NCBI GenBank assembly: GCA_910585245.1
Contig: CAJUCO010000041.1
Location: 2,461-21,652 of the forward strand
Direction of reading: 5' to 3'
Source: an uncultured Oscillibacter sp.
GTDB lineage: Bacteria > Bacillota > Clostridia > Oscillospirales > Oscillospiraceae
DNA: 19,192 bases
In this document: piece by piece, positions 1 to 5,523 of the stretch
Numbering within the stretch: position 1 is the first letter of the stretch
Layout of the letters: each line of letters starts with the position of its first letter
Notes under the pieces: generated by a model
The model's input: only the letters and a program-made list of their open reading frames with translations
Told to the model about the DNA's origin: nothing
Database searches by the model: none
Translations under genes and position numbers: made by a program

Positions 1-108
1 CCAGAGCCTCCCGTGGACCCAGAGCCTCCCGTGGACCCAGAGCCTCCCGTGGACCCAGAGCCTCCCGTGGACCTAGAGCCTCCCGTAGACCCGGAGCCTC
101 CCGTGGAC
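1..108 (+). repeat. Six tandem 18-bp repeats encoding PEPPVD
   Basis: The unit CCAGAGCCTCCCGTGGAC occurs six times head to tail. Copies 1-4 are identical, copy 5 has two changes (one changes Pro to Leu) and copy 6 has one silent change. The unit is a multiple of three, so gain or loss of copies lengthens or shortens the linker without changing frame. The near-identity suggests recent expansion. The array may extend left of the window. Confidence 0.95.
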
Positions 109-390
109 CCGCCTCCAGAGCTCCCACCGGAAGAGCTTCCCTCAGACCTCCCCGGAGAGCTTCCGCCCTCCTATGTCATTCCCAACACCCCCTTAGTTCC
201 CGGTACCATTACAGGTGCCGGCACAGAGAAAGCCCCGCCGTGGAGAATCACCAGATTTTCACCATCACCACTATCCCGGAATTTGCCCGTGCGGCTCTGG
301 AATCCGACGTTGGTGATACAATGGCCCAGGTGGTTCGGGATTTGTTCGGTACATATACCCCCAAGGTTCAGACGGTCACAACGTATGTAG
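1..390 (+). CDS. Pro-rich phage adsorption/minor coat protein, partial, frame broken
   Basis: The gene enters from outside the window; frame 1 is open from base 1. It reads six copies of the hexapeptide PEPPVD (one PV-D-L variant), then PPPELPPEELPSDLPGELPP and a short segment up to about base 240. Pro/Glu-rich low-complexity linkers of this kind are typical of the flexible hinge of filamentous-phage pIII-like adsorption proteins, and the neighbours (tiny membrane proteins, Zot ATPase) agree. After about base 240 frame 1 becomes Arg/Pro/Trp-rich and looks non-native until its stop at 390. The natural continuation is in frame 3 (entry at 240-533), so a -1 shift or a one-base deletion lies at roughly 215-245. 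The function is inferred from layout and composition; no domain is recognisable. It could also be a cell-wall or surface protein. Confidence 0.55.
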   Translation, partial: PEPPVDPEPPVDPEPPVDPEPPVDLEPPVDPEPPVDPPPELPPEELPSDLPGELPPSYVIPNTPLVPGTITGAGTEKAPPWRITRFSPSPLSRNLPVRLWNPTLVIQWPRWFGICSVHIPPRFRRSQRM

Positions 391-533
391 ATGGTGAGCC
401 TATCGCCGTCGAGGAACAATACGTCCCCGGCGTTGCCGGAATGGATTTCGAGTGGTTAGCCGGGTTTGCCGTGTTCCTGCTCATTCTGTATTGCCTGTTC
501 CGGCTGCTGGGAGGAAGTGTAAAGTATGGCTAA
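240..533 (+). CDS. C-terminal, membrane-anchored part of the minor coat protein
   Basis: Frame 3 gives a native-looking sequence from about base 240: a soluble segment with ARAALESDVGDTMAQVVRDL and TVTTYVDGEPIAVEEQYVPG. A single hydrophobic helix follows near the C terminus (WLAGFAVFLLILYCLFRLLGG), with a short basic tail. A C-terminal anchor is how pIII/pVI-type filamentous-phage proteins are held in the membrane before assembly. The listed GTG start has no convincing ribosome site. The segment is more likely the end of the repeat protein that starts before the window, read through a frameshift, than an independent gene. Its stop overlaps the next gene's start by 8 bp, which indicates translational coupling. 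Confidence 0.55.
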   Translation: MENHQIFTITTIPEFARAALESDVGDTMAQVVRDLFGTYTPKVQTVTTYVDGEPIAVEEQYVPGVAGMDFEWLAGFAVFLLILYCLFRLLGGSVKYG

Positions 534-663
534 TATGACGGAGTTTTTTGCGGTGATACTCACCACCATAGCCGATTTCCTGGCCCGTGACCCGGTGATT
601 TACCTCTTTGGCCTCATCTGCCTGTCCCAGCTTATCAAGGTGTTTCGGCAGCTCCTGCCTTAA
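526..663 (+). CDS. 45-aa one-helix membrane protein, possible minor coat protein
   Basis: This short gene begins MANMTEFFAVILTTIADFL and ends VFRQLLP. It starts at ATG 526 behind a strong GGAGGAAG ribosome site (510-517, 8-nt spacing) and overlaps the preceding gene by 8 bp. Residues about 22-38 (DPVIYLFGLICLSQLIK) form one likely membrane helix. Tiny one-helix proteins next to the adsorption protein are typical of filamentous phages (pVI, pVII and pIX positions). The family cannot be assigned by sequence alone, so the role is inferred from size, helix and position. Confidence 0.7.
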   Translation: MANMTEFFAVILTTIADFLARDPVIYLFGLICLSQLIKVFRQLLP

Positions 664-667
664 CATA

Positions 668-688
668 GTTTTTCCCGGCCGGAAAAAC
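668..688. repeat. Palindrome P1, copy 1 (GTTTTTCC-N5-GGAAAAAC)
   Basis: Arms of 8 bp (GTTTTTCC, GGAAAAAC) flank CGGCC, 5 bp after the stop of the 45-aa gene and 44 bp before the coat gene. Two more copies with 3-bp centres lie at 2127-2146 and 4363-4380. None is followed by a T-run, so it is not a standard terminator. It may be an operator, a single-strand structure or a processing site. Confidence 0.75.
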
Positions 689-731
689 AGCCCGTTCAAT
701 AAAAACGATAATTCAAAAAGGAAGTGAAAAA

Positions 732-926
732 ATGGGCGATTCTACTGCTACCACCGTTACCCTGTCCTCCATGCTCTCCATGATTGGCGAAGTGTTCGAG
801 GCGGCTATTGGCTGGGTCGGCGTCGTTGCCGATACCATCATGGCGCACCCCCTCCTGTTAGTGGGCTGTGTCCTCGGCTTCATCGGCGTTGGCGTCGGCC
901 TGTTCCGCCGGATGTTCAGGATGTGA
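732..926 (+). CDS. Probable major coat protein of a filamentous phage (64 aa)
   Basis: This is a 64-residue protein with a short polar N-terminal segment (MGDSTATTVTLSSML), an amphipathic stretch (GEVFEAAIGWVGVVADTI), and one strongly hydrophobic helix near residues 40-58 (HPLLLVGCVLGFIGVGVGLF). It ends in a basic tail RRMFRM that could face packaged DNA. This layout is that of pVIII-type major coat proteins: one inner-membrane helix and a positive C terminus. There is no obvious cleaved signal peptide. The start has a purine-rich AAGGAAGTG site. A very strong terminator follows immediately, before zot, as expected for a highly expressed coat gene. The call rests on architecture and position; it could be another small structural protein. 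Confidence 0.7.
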   Translation: MGDSTATTVTLSSMLSMIGEVFEAAIGWVGVVADTIMAHPLLLVGCVLGFIGVGVGLFRRMFRM

Positions 927-934
927 ACCCTCAT

Positions 935-984
935 GGGGGCGGCGGCGGAGCGAAAGCCCGCCCCGCCCCCTCCGCTCCTTTTTT
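935..984 (+). terminator. Rho-independent terminator after the coat gene
   Basis: GGGGGCGG (935-942) pairs with CCGCCCCC (963-970), extended by an inner GC stem. An alternative stem GGAGCG/CGCTCC (947-952 with 973-978) ends exactly at a T6 run (979-984). The last T residues overlap palindrome P2 copy 1. Confidence 0.8.
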
Positions 985-1002
985 GAGCGTGCACTTTCAA
1001 TG
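981..1002. promoter_or_regulatory. Palindrome P2, copy 1, in the zot leader
   Basis: TTTTGA, then GCGTGCACTT, then TCAATG. The left arm and the core TGCACTTTCAA match the copies at 2923-2944 and 4448-4469; the right arm is imperfect here. It ends 17 bp before the zot ATG, just upstream of its ribosome site (TTGAGG). A transcriptional or translational operator is a reasonable inference. Confidence 0.65.
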
Positions 1003-1018
1003 ATTTGAGGTTATTTAC

Positions 1019-2014
1019 ATGAAATATGTATTCTGGATAGCCCTCCTCTGGTTCGCCTTGGACCGTATCCGCCACCCAAAGCATCCCCTCCAGCTAAACG
1101 TATACTTTGGCGTACCCGGCTCCGGTAAAACCACTTACGCCGCCTACCTTGCAAAGGCCGCTCAACGGGAATCCATCATCATCCGTCTTTGCCGCCGCTG
1201 CCCCTGCCGTTTTACCAATTGGATACTGAACGGCAACAGCTGGAAGCGGGCCTATCCCGTCTGGTCGAACGTCCCCATTGCCGGAACCCTCCGCCTCAAT
1301 GCCCGGGAGGACATCGGCGTACACATGATACAGGACGGAAAAATGATTATTGACGAGGCCGGAGTAGAGTTTAATAGCCGCAACTATAAAACCTTTCCTC
1401 AGACTGCAATCAAATTCTTTAAGTACCACCGTCATTACGGCGTGTCCGTGGACGTGTTTTCCCAGTCCTTTGAGGACATGGACGTAACCTTGCGCCGCCT
1501 TGCCCAAAACTTCTATGTGGTCCGGAAATCTTTTATTCCGTTCTTCATCACCACGAAACGTATTCGCCGCCGTGTCGGCATCGACGATAAAACCCACCAG
1601 ATTTGTGACGCTTACGCTTTCGGCCTTCCTATTCTGGATACAAAGCGTATCTTCTGCCCACCCCTCTGGAAGATGTTCAACTCCTATGATTTCGAGGAGC
1701 TTCCTGAAAAAGAGTGGGCTACATGGTCTGACTCGGAGGAAGATACTCCCGATGATGATGAAAATCAGGATTCTTCTAATAGCCGCCATGGCCTTTTTTC
1801 CGCCTTGTCCGCCTTCTTCTCCCGCCTGTTCTTTCTCCCGGATGATGAAGAGGATGAACTATCTCCGGAAGATGGTGAAATCTCCGTCCGTTCTTCCTGG
1901 GATACGTGGCCCGCTCCTATGGAAGATATGGAAAAGGCCCAGCATTGTCCAGACTCTCTTGTAGATATCGACGCTATTTTGCAACATCGTCCAGAAACTC
2001 CGCCCCAGGAATGA
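1019..2014 (+). CDS. Zot-domain (zonula occludens toxin-like) phage assembly ATPase
   Basis: This is the pI/Zot morphogenesis ATPase that powers filamentous-phage extrusion through the membrane. Residues 3-14 form a short hydrophobic N-terminal segment. The P-loop GVPGSGKTT is at 31-39 and Walker B MIIDEAG at 109-115. VFSQSFEDMDVTLRRLAQNF (146-165) resembles the Zot sensor region that follows Walker B. A Cys cluster (C58, C61, C63) lies between the two Walker motifs. The C-terminal third is unusual. It holds two acidic blocks (about 237-251 and 275-286) around a weakly hydrophobic stretch (258-274) instead of a clear second helix and periplasmic domain. The start ATG 1019 follows TTGAGG. The gene lies behind the coat-gene terminator and palindrome P2, so it is probably expressed separately and at a lower level. 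The Zot assignment is firm; phage origin follows from the neighbours. Confidence 0.88.
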   Translation: MKYVFWIALLWFALDRIRHPKHPLQLNVYFGVPGSGKTTYAAYLAKAAQRESIIIRLCRRCPCRFTNWILNGNSWKRAYPVWSNVPIAGTLRLNAREDIGVHMIQDGKMIIDEAGVEFNSRNYKTFPQTAIKFFKYHRHYGVSVDVFSQSFEDMDVTLRRLAQNFYVVRKSFIPFFITTKRIRRRVGIDDKTHQICDAYAFGLPILDTKRIFCPPLWKMFNSYDFEELPEKEWATWSDSEEDTPDDDENQDSSNSRHGLFSALSAFFSRLFFLPDDEEDELSPEDGEISVRSSWDTWPAPMEDMEKAQHCPDSLVDIDAILQHRPETPPQE

Positions 2015-2080
2015 CCCATATCTCAGCCCCGTTCTATATCCCCCTTCCTCCGCCATTTTAAGGCCCCTCTGAGCCCTTCC

Positions 2081-2112
2081 AGCTTAGAGGGGTATTCCCA
2101 TACCCCTAAGCT
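2081..2112. repeat. Long inverted repeat downstream of zot
   Basis: AGCTTAGAGGGGTA (2081-2094) pairs with TACCCCTAAGCT (2101-2112) around a 6-nt loop, with one bulged A. The left arm also complements CCCCTCT at 2064-2070, so two mutually exclusive hairpins can form. No clean T-run follows. It is a possible zot terminator or a single-strand packaging/origin hairpin. Confidence 0.6.
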
Positions 2113-2126
2113 CTTTCCTCTGTCTG

Positions 2127-2146
2127 GTTTTTCCCACGGAAAAAAC
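2127..2146. repeat. Palindrome P1, copy 2
   Basis: GTTTTTCC (2127-2134), CAC, GGAAAAAAC (2138-2146). Same arms as copies 1 and 3. It lies about 110 bp after the zot stop, 14 bp after the preceding long hairpin. Confidence 0.75.
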
Positions 2147-2423
2147 ACGCCCCCAGACCTTTGCCCCCGGATATTCCAGCCTCTAGCCGGAAAACCCCGT
2201 GGAGGCCTTTCCTGCCTTCCCTAGAAGGTCCCACACCGTAACTCCCGCCGTCCTGCCCGCCAAAACCAAAAACAGAAATCTCTTGATTTCCGCCAGAAAA
2301 AGCGCCCCCGGTTCCCCGCCTGGGGCCTTGGATACGACACCCTCAGAGAAGCAGGGTGTGTTCTGTTCCTCTCCCTCCCCTCATACCTCCATGCTTCCGC
2401 CGCCCTCGTGGCGTGTCCAAGGC

Positions 2424-2440
2424 CACTGGCCCGGCCAGTG
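2424..2440. repeat. Perfect short hairpin CACTGGC-CCG-GCCAGTG
   Basis: Seven-bp perfect arms around a three-base loop inside the non-coding region. This compact hairpin would fold readily in single-stranded phage DNA. Confidence 0.55.
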
Positions 2441-2650
2441 CTGGCGCTTCCACAACCGCCAGTGTATAACGGCGGCCCAGCACCGCAAGCACCATCTTCC
2501 ATGGTCCCCCGTCCTCCGTCCCCGCCCGTGGCGGACGGTAGACGCTTGCACCCTCCCAGGCCTCCACGGGGCTTTCCCGGCGTATCGTCCCCCGAAAGCG
2601 AACCGCCGTGCTTTCGGAATCACTCCCGGCGGAGCGCACGCCGCCCCGGA

Positions 2651-2676
2651 GAAGCCCCGGCTTCCGCCGGGGCTTC
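2651..2676 (-). terminator. Stem-loop just after the 68-aa gene
   Basis: GAAGCCCCGG (2651-2660) pairs perfectly with CCGGGGCTTC (2667-2676) around a 6-nt loop. It begins 2 bp beyond the stop of the minus-strand gene. It lacks a clear T-run, so it is a weak or RNA-stabilising terminator. Confidence 0.5.
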
Positions 2677-2678
2677 CC

Positions 2679-2885
2679 TCATGTGTACTTGTTTGCCTTG
2701 TATCCGTTCCGCTCCAGCCAAGCGTCCGCTTGATGTTCCAGGGCAAAGGTCCGGCTTTTGAGCTTCTGGCGGTCCCGCCCGGTGATGGTCTGCCCGCTGG
2801 CCGCCTGAATGACCCAGCGGACTTTCCCGTGCTTTTCCACGAGATTGTAATAGATGATCTGCCCAGCCTCGTTCTGGTATCGCAT
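2679..2885 (-). CDS. 68-aa conserved-looking hypothetical protein
   Basis: A small basic soluble protein beginning MRYQNEAGQIIYYNLVEKHG and ending ERNGYKANKYT. It starts behind AAAGGA with 7-nt spacing. It has alternating polar and hydrophobic beta-like segments (IIYYNLV, VRWVIQAASG) followed by a helical half (SRTFALEHQADAWLERNG), and no membrane segment or cysteine. I do not recognise the family. The pattern would fit a small DNA- or nucleic-acid-binding protein, but this is not supported by a motif. It is the last gene of a minus-strand set led by the SprT-like gene. Palindrome P2 copy 2 lies in the gap upstream, 38 bp from the start, as part of its leader. A stem-loop follows the stop. 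Confidence 0.7.
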   Translation of the reverse strand: MRYQNEAGQIIYYNLVEKHGKVRWVIQAASGQTITGRDRQKLKSRTFALEHQADAWLERNGYKANKYT

Positions 2886-2922
2886 ATTTTATCCTTTCTC
2901 CCCGTCAAGCCGTTAGGACAGC

Positions 2923-2944
2923 TTTTGAATATGCACTTTCAAAA
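2923..2944. promoter_or_regulatory. Palindrome P2, copy 2
   Basis: TTTTGA, ATATGCACTT, TCAAAA. Six-bp perfect arms with the shared TGCACTT core. It occupies the gap between the SprT-like stop (2946) and the leader of the 68-aa gene. Confidence 0.7.
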
Positions 2945-2945
2945 A

Positions 2946-3599
2946 TCAAACTTCCACCATCTTCTCCATGCAGTCCCCGCAAAGGATATTGACTGCCTTC
3001 GTAGCTCGCACGCTCTGCCCGCAACAAGGGCAAACCAGCTTTCGTGTACTGGACCGTTTCGGCTTCTCCTCACCGCCTTCGGCCCCGCCCTCTCCGGCTT
3101 TGCTCCCTCCGCTTCTTGGCGGTGTCCAAACCCCGCCGCCCCGGCGGATGGAAATTTCCGTCCAGCCCTGCTCCATGATGTACTCCAGGAGCTTGTTTCC
3201 CGGTTCCGTAACGGTCCACCCATATGTGGGGTGATGCCCGATCACCAGCCCCCGCCGCTCCGCCTCGTCCCGGAACTTCCGGTTGTGGTACGCCCCGCCC
3301 CGTGAGCAGTCCTGCACGTCATGGGCGATGTTGTATAGGTGCACCATCTCATGAACCATGGTAGCAACAACATTCTCTATGGGCCTGTCCAGCGTTTCAG
3401 CCCCCAGGTTTAGCTCATGCCGCCAATCGTCCTTACGCTTCCACGTCTTAGCTACGGACACGTGCCCGTAAGCCCTGGGCGTTGACTGGATGGTGATAAT
3501 AGGCTCCTCCAACTCCCCGCCGAACCAATCCTGGTTGACCGCCCGGAAAATCTTCTCCAGATAACCCGCCGTCCGGCTGGTCTTTACTGTCTCTTTCAT
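2946..3599 (-). CDS. SprT-like zinc metalloprotease-fold protein with C-terminal zinc ribbon
   Basis: This is a 217-aa protein of the SprT-like family. The motif HEMVH is at residues 83-87 (HExxH, two zinc ligands and the catalytic Glu). A downstream AYHNRKFRDEAERRG segment supplies the usual third histidine. Residues 190-210 form a zinc ribbon (CPCC ... CGDC). A Gly/Lys-rich linker joins the domains. Eukaryotic Spartan and related proteins act on DNA-bound proteins; bacterial SprT-like proteins on mobile elements are largely uncharacterised. The start chosen is ATG 3599, preceded by GGAGGAG at 6-nt spacing; the open frame upstream (26 codons) is not native-looking. It is followed by the 68-aa gene and preceded by the 56-aa gene on the same strand, probably one transcript from the promoter at 3920-3948. 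A cleavage role on phage replication-protein adducts would be speculation. Confidence 0.8.
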   Translation of the reverse strand: MKETVKTSRTAGYLEKIFRAVNQDWFGGELEEPIITIQSTPRAYGHVSVAKTWKRKDDWRHELNLGAETLDRPIENVVATMVHEMVHLYNIAHDVQDCSRGGAYHNRKFRDEAERRGLVIGHHPTYGWTVTEPGNKLLEYIMEQGWTEISIRRGGGVWTPPRSGGSKAGEGGAEGGEEKPKRSSTRKLVCPCCGQSVRATKAVNILCGDCMEKMVEV

Positions 3600-3676
3600 A
3601 GCCGCTCCTCCTTCATTTGTTGTGGCTTCCCACGACGGCCCAGAGGCCGTTTCGCCCGGTTGCCGTCCGGGCCTCA

Positions 3677-3847
3677 TCAGGTGGGGTTATCAACTAGGTC
3701 TGCAAGGCTTTTCGCCTCAATAAGCGCTTTCATAATTTCGTTGAATTGCTTTGCTTTTCCAAAATCTTTATGGTCCTCGAAAAACGTGGATTCGTGGCAA
3801 GCTCCTATAGCGGCCAAGAACAGCAATTCCTTTTCAGTGATTTTCAT
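3677..3847 (-). CDS. 56-aa hypothetical protein
   Basis: The protein begins MKITEKELLFLAAIGACHES and ends LVDNPT. It is mostly helical by pattern, acidic/basic mixed, with no membrane segment. The start at ATG 3847 has GGAAAG 4 nt upstream; a longer frame to 3931 would run through the operator and is not credible. It is the first gene after the minus-strand promoter at 3920-3948. No family is recognised. Its place directly under an operator-controlled promoter opposite a ribbon-helix-helix gene suggests an early or regulatory phage protein. Confidence 0.6.
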   Translation of the reverse strand: MKITEKELLFLAAIGACHESTFFEDHKDFGKAKQFNEIMKALIEAKSLADLVDNPT

Positions 3848-3919
3848 AATGCTTTCCTTTCCGGCCCTTCGGCCTCTCCCATATTTCCCAGGTGCTCCCG
3901 TGATCTCCTTACATTTACT

Positions 3920-3948
3920 ATTGTAATGCATGAATTACAAAAAGTCAA
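3920..3948 (-). promoter_or_regulatory. SigA-type promoter for the 56-aa/SprT/68-aa block
   Basis: On the minus strand it reads TTGACT, 17-bp spacer, TACAAT. The spacer and -10 are covered by the first TTGTAAT/ATTACAA operator, which fits repression by steric block. Confidence 0.7.
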
Positions 3949-4017
3949 GAAAATTGTAATTCATGAAGTGCAATTTTGCGTAAAATGTAATTCATGAATT
4001 TTGTATAAAATGACGAA

Positions 4018-4047
4018 TTGACGTGAGTTTTGCTTTTGTGGTATTCT
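4018..4047 (+). promoter_or_regulatory. Promoter for the ribbon-helix-helix gene
   Basis: TTGACG, 18-bp spacer, TATTCT, ending 22 bp before the ATG at 4070. The third operator copy ends 13 bp upstream of the -35. Confidence 0.55.
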
Positions 4048-4069
4048 AAATAAGTAAGAAGGTGATACT

Positions 4070-4324
4070 ATGGCAACAGAAGCACGTATAAAGGCAAATA
4101 ATAAATACCGTGCAAAAGCCTATGACATGATACAGATAGCAACTCCCAAAGGTACCCGTGATCGCTGGCGTGCTCTTGCGGAGCAGGAAGGGAAGTCCCT
4201 GACCGCCTACATTGTCAGCCGTGTAGAAGGAGCCTATGTCCACGCAGAGGAAATCATTGACGCTCCCTCCGCAGACTCCGCCCAGGAGCCCCATAAAGGC
4301 CCCTCTACGTCCTCCGAACCCTGA
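4070..4324 (+). CDS. Ribbon-helix-helix (Arc/MetJ-like) DNA-binding protein
   Basis: This 84-aa protein has residues about 22-54 that fit a ribbon-helix-helix fold: a beta strand (YDMIQIATPKG), then helix A (TRDRWRALAEQEG) and helix B (SLTAYIVSRVEGAY). A basic N terminus precedes it and a polar, disordered tail ends in SSEP. Such proteins are common small repressors of Firmicutes mobile elements and often regulate their own divergent promoters. The start ATG 4070 follows AGAAGGTG. The three operator repeats directly upstream make it the likely regulator of both divergent transcripts. P1 copy 3 lies 38 bp after the stop and the transposase follows. Confidence 0.8.
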   Translation: MATEARIKANNKYRAKAYDMIQIATPKGTRDRWRALAEQEGKSLTAYIVSRVEGAYVHAEEIIDAPSADSAQEPHKGPSTSSEP

Positions 4325-4362
4325 CCGCTATCCGTATACCCCTGTTCCTCCAAACACGCCTC

Positions 4363-4380
4363 TTTTTTCCCGTGGAAAAA
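4363..4380. repeat. Palindrome P1, copy 3
   Basis: TTTTTTCC (4363-4370), CGT, GGAAAAA (4374-4380). Same arms as copies 1 and 2. It lies between the ribbon-helix-helix gene and the transposase. Confidence 0.7.
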
Positions 4381-4447
4381 TCCTCCCCTATATGCCAAAA
4401 GCAAAGCGCCAGGGCCTACGCCCCGACGCTCTGTCATGTTTATTCAC

Positions 4448-4469
4448 TTTTGATTGTGCACTTTCAAAA
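4448..4469. promoter_or_regulatory. Palindrome P2, copy 3, in the transposase leader
   Basis: TTTTGA, TTGTGCACTT, TCAAAA, with perfect arms. It ends 2 bp before the AGGAGG ribosome site of the transposase, so a bound protein or a folded RNA here could block translation. Confidence 0.7.
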
Positions 4470-4485
4470 ACAGGAGGTTCTGAAA

Positions 4486-5523
4486 ATGCAGACGCAGAAG
4501 GAGAAAAAATACAGCCGCATGACCTGGATAGACCGTCTCAATATTGAAAAGCTCTGTAAGCAAGGTGCTTCTTATTCCACGATTGCAAGAAAGCTCGGGT
4601 TTGCCGTCTCCTCCGTTTACTATGAAATTCAGCGTGGCCTCTGTGAACAGCGTGACGGCAAGACCTGGAAGACCTATAAAGCTTACTCCTCCACCGTAGC
4701 TCAGGATGATGCAGATTGGCAAGCCACGGCCAGAGGGTGCACAATCAAGCTCGGACATAACCACAATTACTCAAAGATTGTATCTGCCCGTATCCACTCC
4801 GGGGAATCCCCGGACGTAATCGTCGGTACCATGCGGGCCCGCAAAGAATGGACCGTTTCCACGCCTACGCTTTACCGCTACATAGACAAGGGCTATATTC
4901 CCGATGTCACCAATAAGGACCTCTGGCAGAAATCCAAGAGGAAAAAGCGCAAGTATAGAAAAATCAAGGCTTCCAGGGCCCCGAAAGGCACCAGCATAGA
5001 GCGCCGCCCCCTGGTCATAGATAGCCGCTCTACCTTCGGGCACTGGGAAATGGACAGCGTGATAGGCAAAGCCCGTGGAAAGAAAGAATCCCTCCTGGTT
5101 CTCACCGAACGTAAGACCCGCTTTGAAATCATCTTCCGGGCCTCCGCCAAGACCTCCGCCGCTACCGTCTCCGCTCTTCAAAAAATTCTCCGCCGCTTTC
5201 CTGAACACACCTTTCAAAGCATTACAGTGGATAACGGTTCTGAGTTTCAAGACGCTGACGGAATCCAAGCCCTGGTCCCGGCCCTCTACTACTGCCACCC
5301 CTATACCTCCTGTGAGCGTGGCACCAACGAGAACAATAACCGCCTCGTCCGCCGTTTCCTTCCCAAGGGCCGGAGCATGAAGAACGTAAGACAAAAAGAT
5401 TGTGACGATATTGCCAGCCGTATGAACAGTATGCACCGCAAAATTTTAGGTTATCGTACCGCCGCTGAGCTCTTCGAAGAACAGCTTGCCCTGCTTCGCC
5501 AGCATAACGCTGACCCAGCCTGA
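4486..5523 (+). CDS. IS30-family DDE transposase
   Basis: This is a 345-aa transposase. The N-terminal helix-turn-helix region (about 12-55: IEKLCKQGASYSTIARKLGF ... VYYEIQRG) is the IS30-type terminal-repeat-binding domain. A basic linker (KSKRKKRKYRKIK) follows. The rve/DDE core starts at FGHWEMDSVIG (first Asp), continues with ITVDNGSEFQD (second Asp), and ends with the catalytic Glu in CERGTNENNNRLVRRFLPKG, the IS30 hallmark. The start ATG 4486 has AGGAGG at 8-nt spacing; an upstream in-frame extension is not native. I found no matching terminal inverted repeats around the gene. Its leader carries palindrome P2, shared with zot, so it appears to belong to the phage element and not to a separate inserted IS. 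Transposase-encoding filamentous phages are known, for example Spiroplasma plectroviruses. Confidence 0.88.
   Translation: MQTQKEKKYSRMTWIDRLNIEKLCKQGASYSTIARKLGFAVSSVYYEIQRGLCEQRDGKTWKTYKAYSSTVAQDDADWQATARGCTIKLGHNHNYSKIVSARIHSGESPDVIVGTMRARKEWTVSTPTLYRYIDKGYIPDVTNKDLWQKSKRKKRKYRKIKASRAPKGTSIERRPLVIDSRSTFGHWEMDSVIGKARGKKESLLVLTERKTRFEIIFRASAKTSAATVSALQKILRRFPEHTFQSITVDNGSEFQDADGIQALVPALYYCHPYTSCERGTNENNNRLVRRFLPKGRSMKNVRQKDCDDIASRMNSMHRKILGYRTAAELFEEQLALLRQHNADPA

Larger units (their letters stand above)
2015..2678. other. Hairpin-rich non-coding region, candidate phage origin/packaging region
   Basis: No convincing gene is visible in about 660 bp after zot. The open frames here are Pro/Arg-rich and lack ribosome sites. 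The region carries several inverted repeats. One is a long stem at 2081-2112 that competes with a second pairing (2064-2070 with 2086-2092). P1 copy 2 is at 2127-2146. A perfect 7-bp stem with a 3-nt loop is at 2424-2440, and a 10-bp stem at 2651-2676. Filamentous phages place replication origins and the packaging hairpin in such an intergenic region after the morphogenesis genes. That role is inference only. A minus-strand frame at 2343-2639 is a weak alternative gene candidate. Confidence 0.45.
3848..4069. promoter_or_regulatory. AT-rich divergent control region with three iterated operators
   Basis: This region lies between the minus-strand block and the ribbon-helix-helix gene. It contains three copies of a 20-bp site built on TTGTAATTCATGAA at 3921-3940, 3954-3973 and 3985-4004, spaced 33 and 31 bp (about three helical turns). 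Copy 1 is a perfect inverted repeat (TTGTAAT, 6 bp, ATTACAA). The minus promoter is TTGACT (3943-3948), 17 bp, TACAAT (3920-3925), so copy 1 covers its spacer and -10. The plus promoter is TTGACG (4018-4023), 18 bp, TATTCT (4042-4047). The obvious candidate binder is the adjacent ribbon-helix-helix protein. Iterons of a replication origin are the alternative. Confidence 0.75.

Noticed and set aside
1..108. CRISPR-like repeat array
   Set aside because: Repeats are directly adjacent with no spacers and code for PEPPVD in frame.
2343..2639. Minus-strand frame with KMVLAVLGRRYTLAVVEA
   Set aside because: It has a protein-like patch, but no ribosome site and an Arg/Gly-rich remainder; kept only as an alternative for the non-coding region.
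2199..3305. Long plus-strand open frame (368 codons)
   Set aside because: Pro/Arg-rich, no ribosome site, and antisense to the SprT-like and 68-aa genes, which have clear motifs or ribosome sites.
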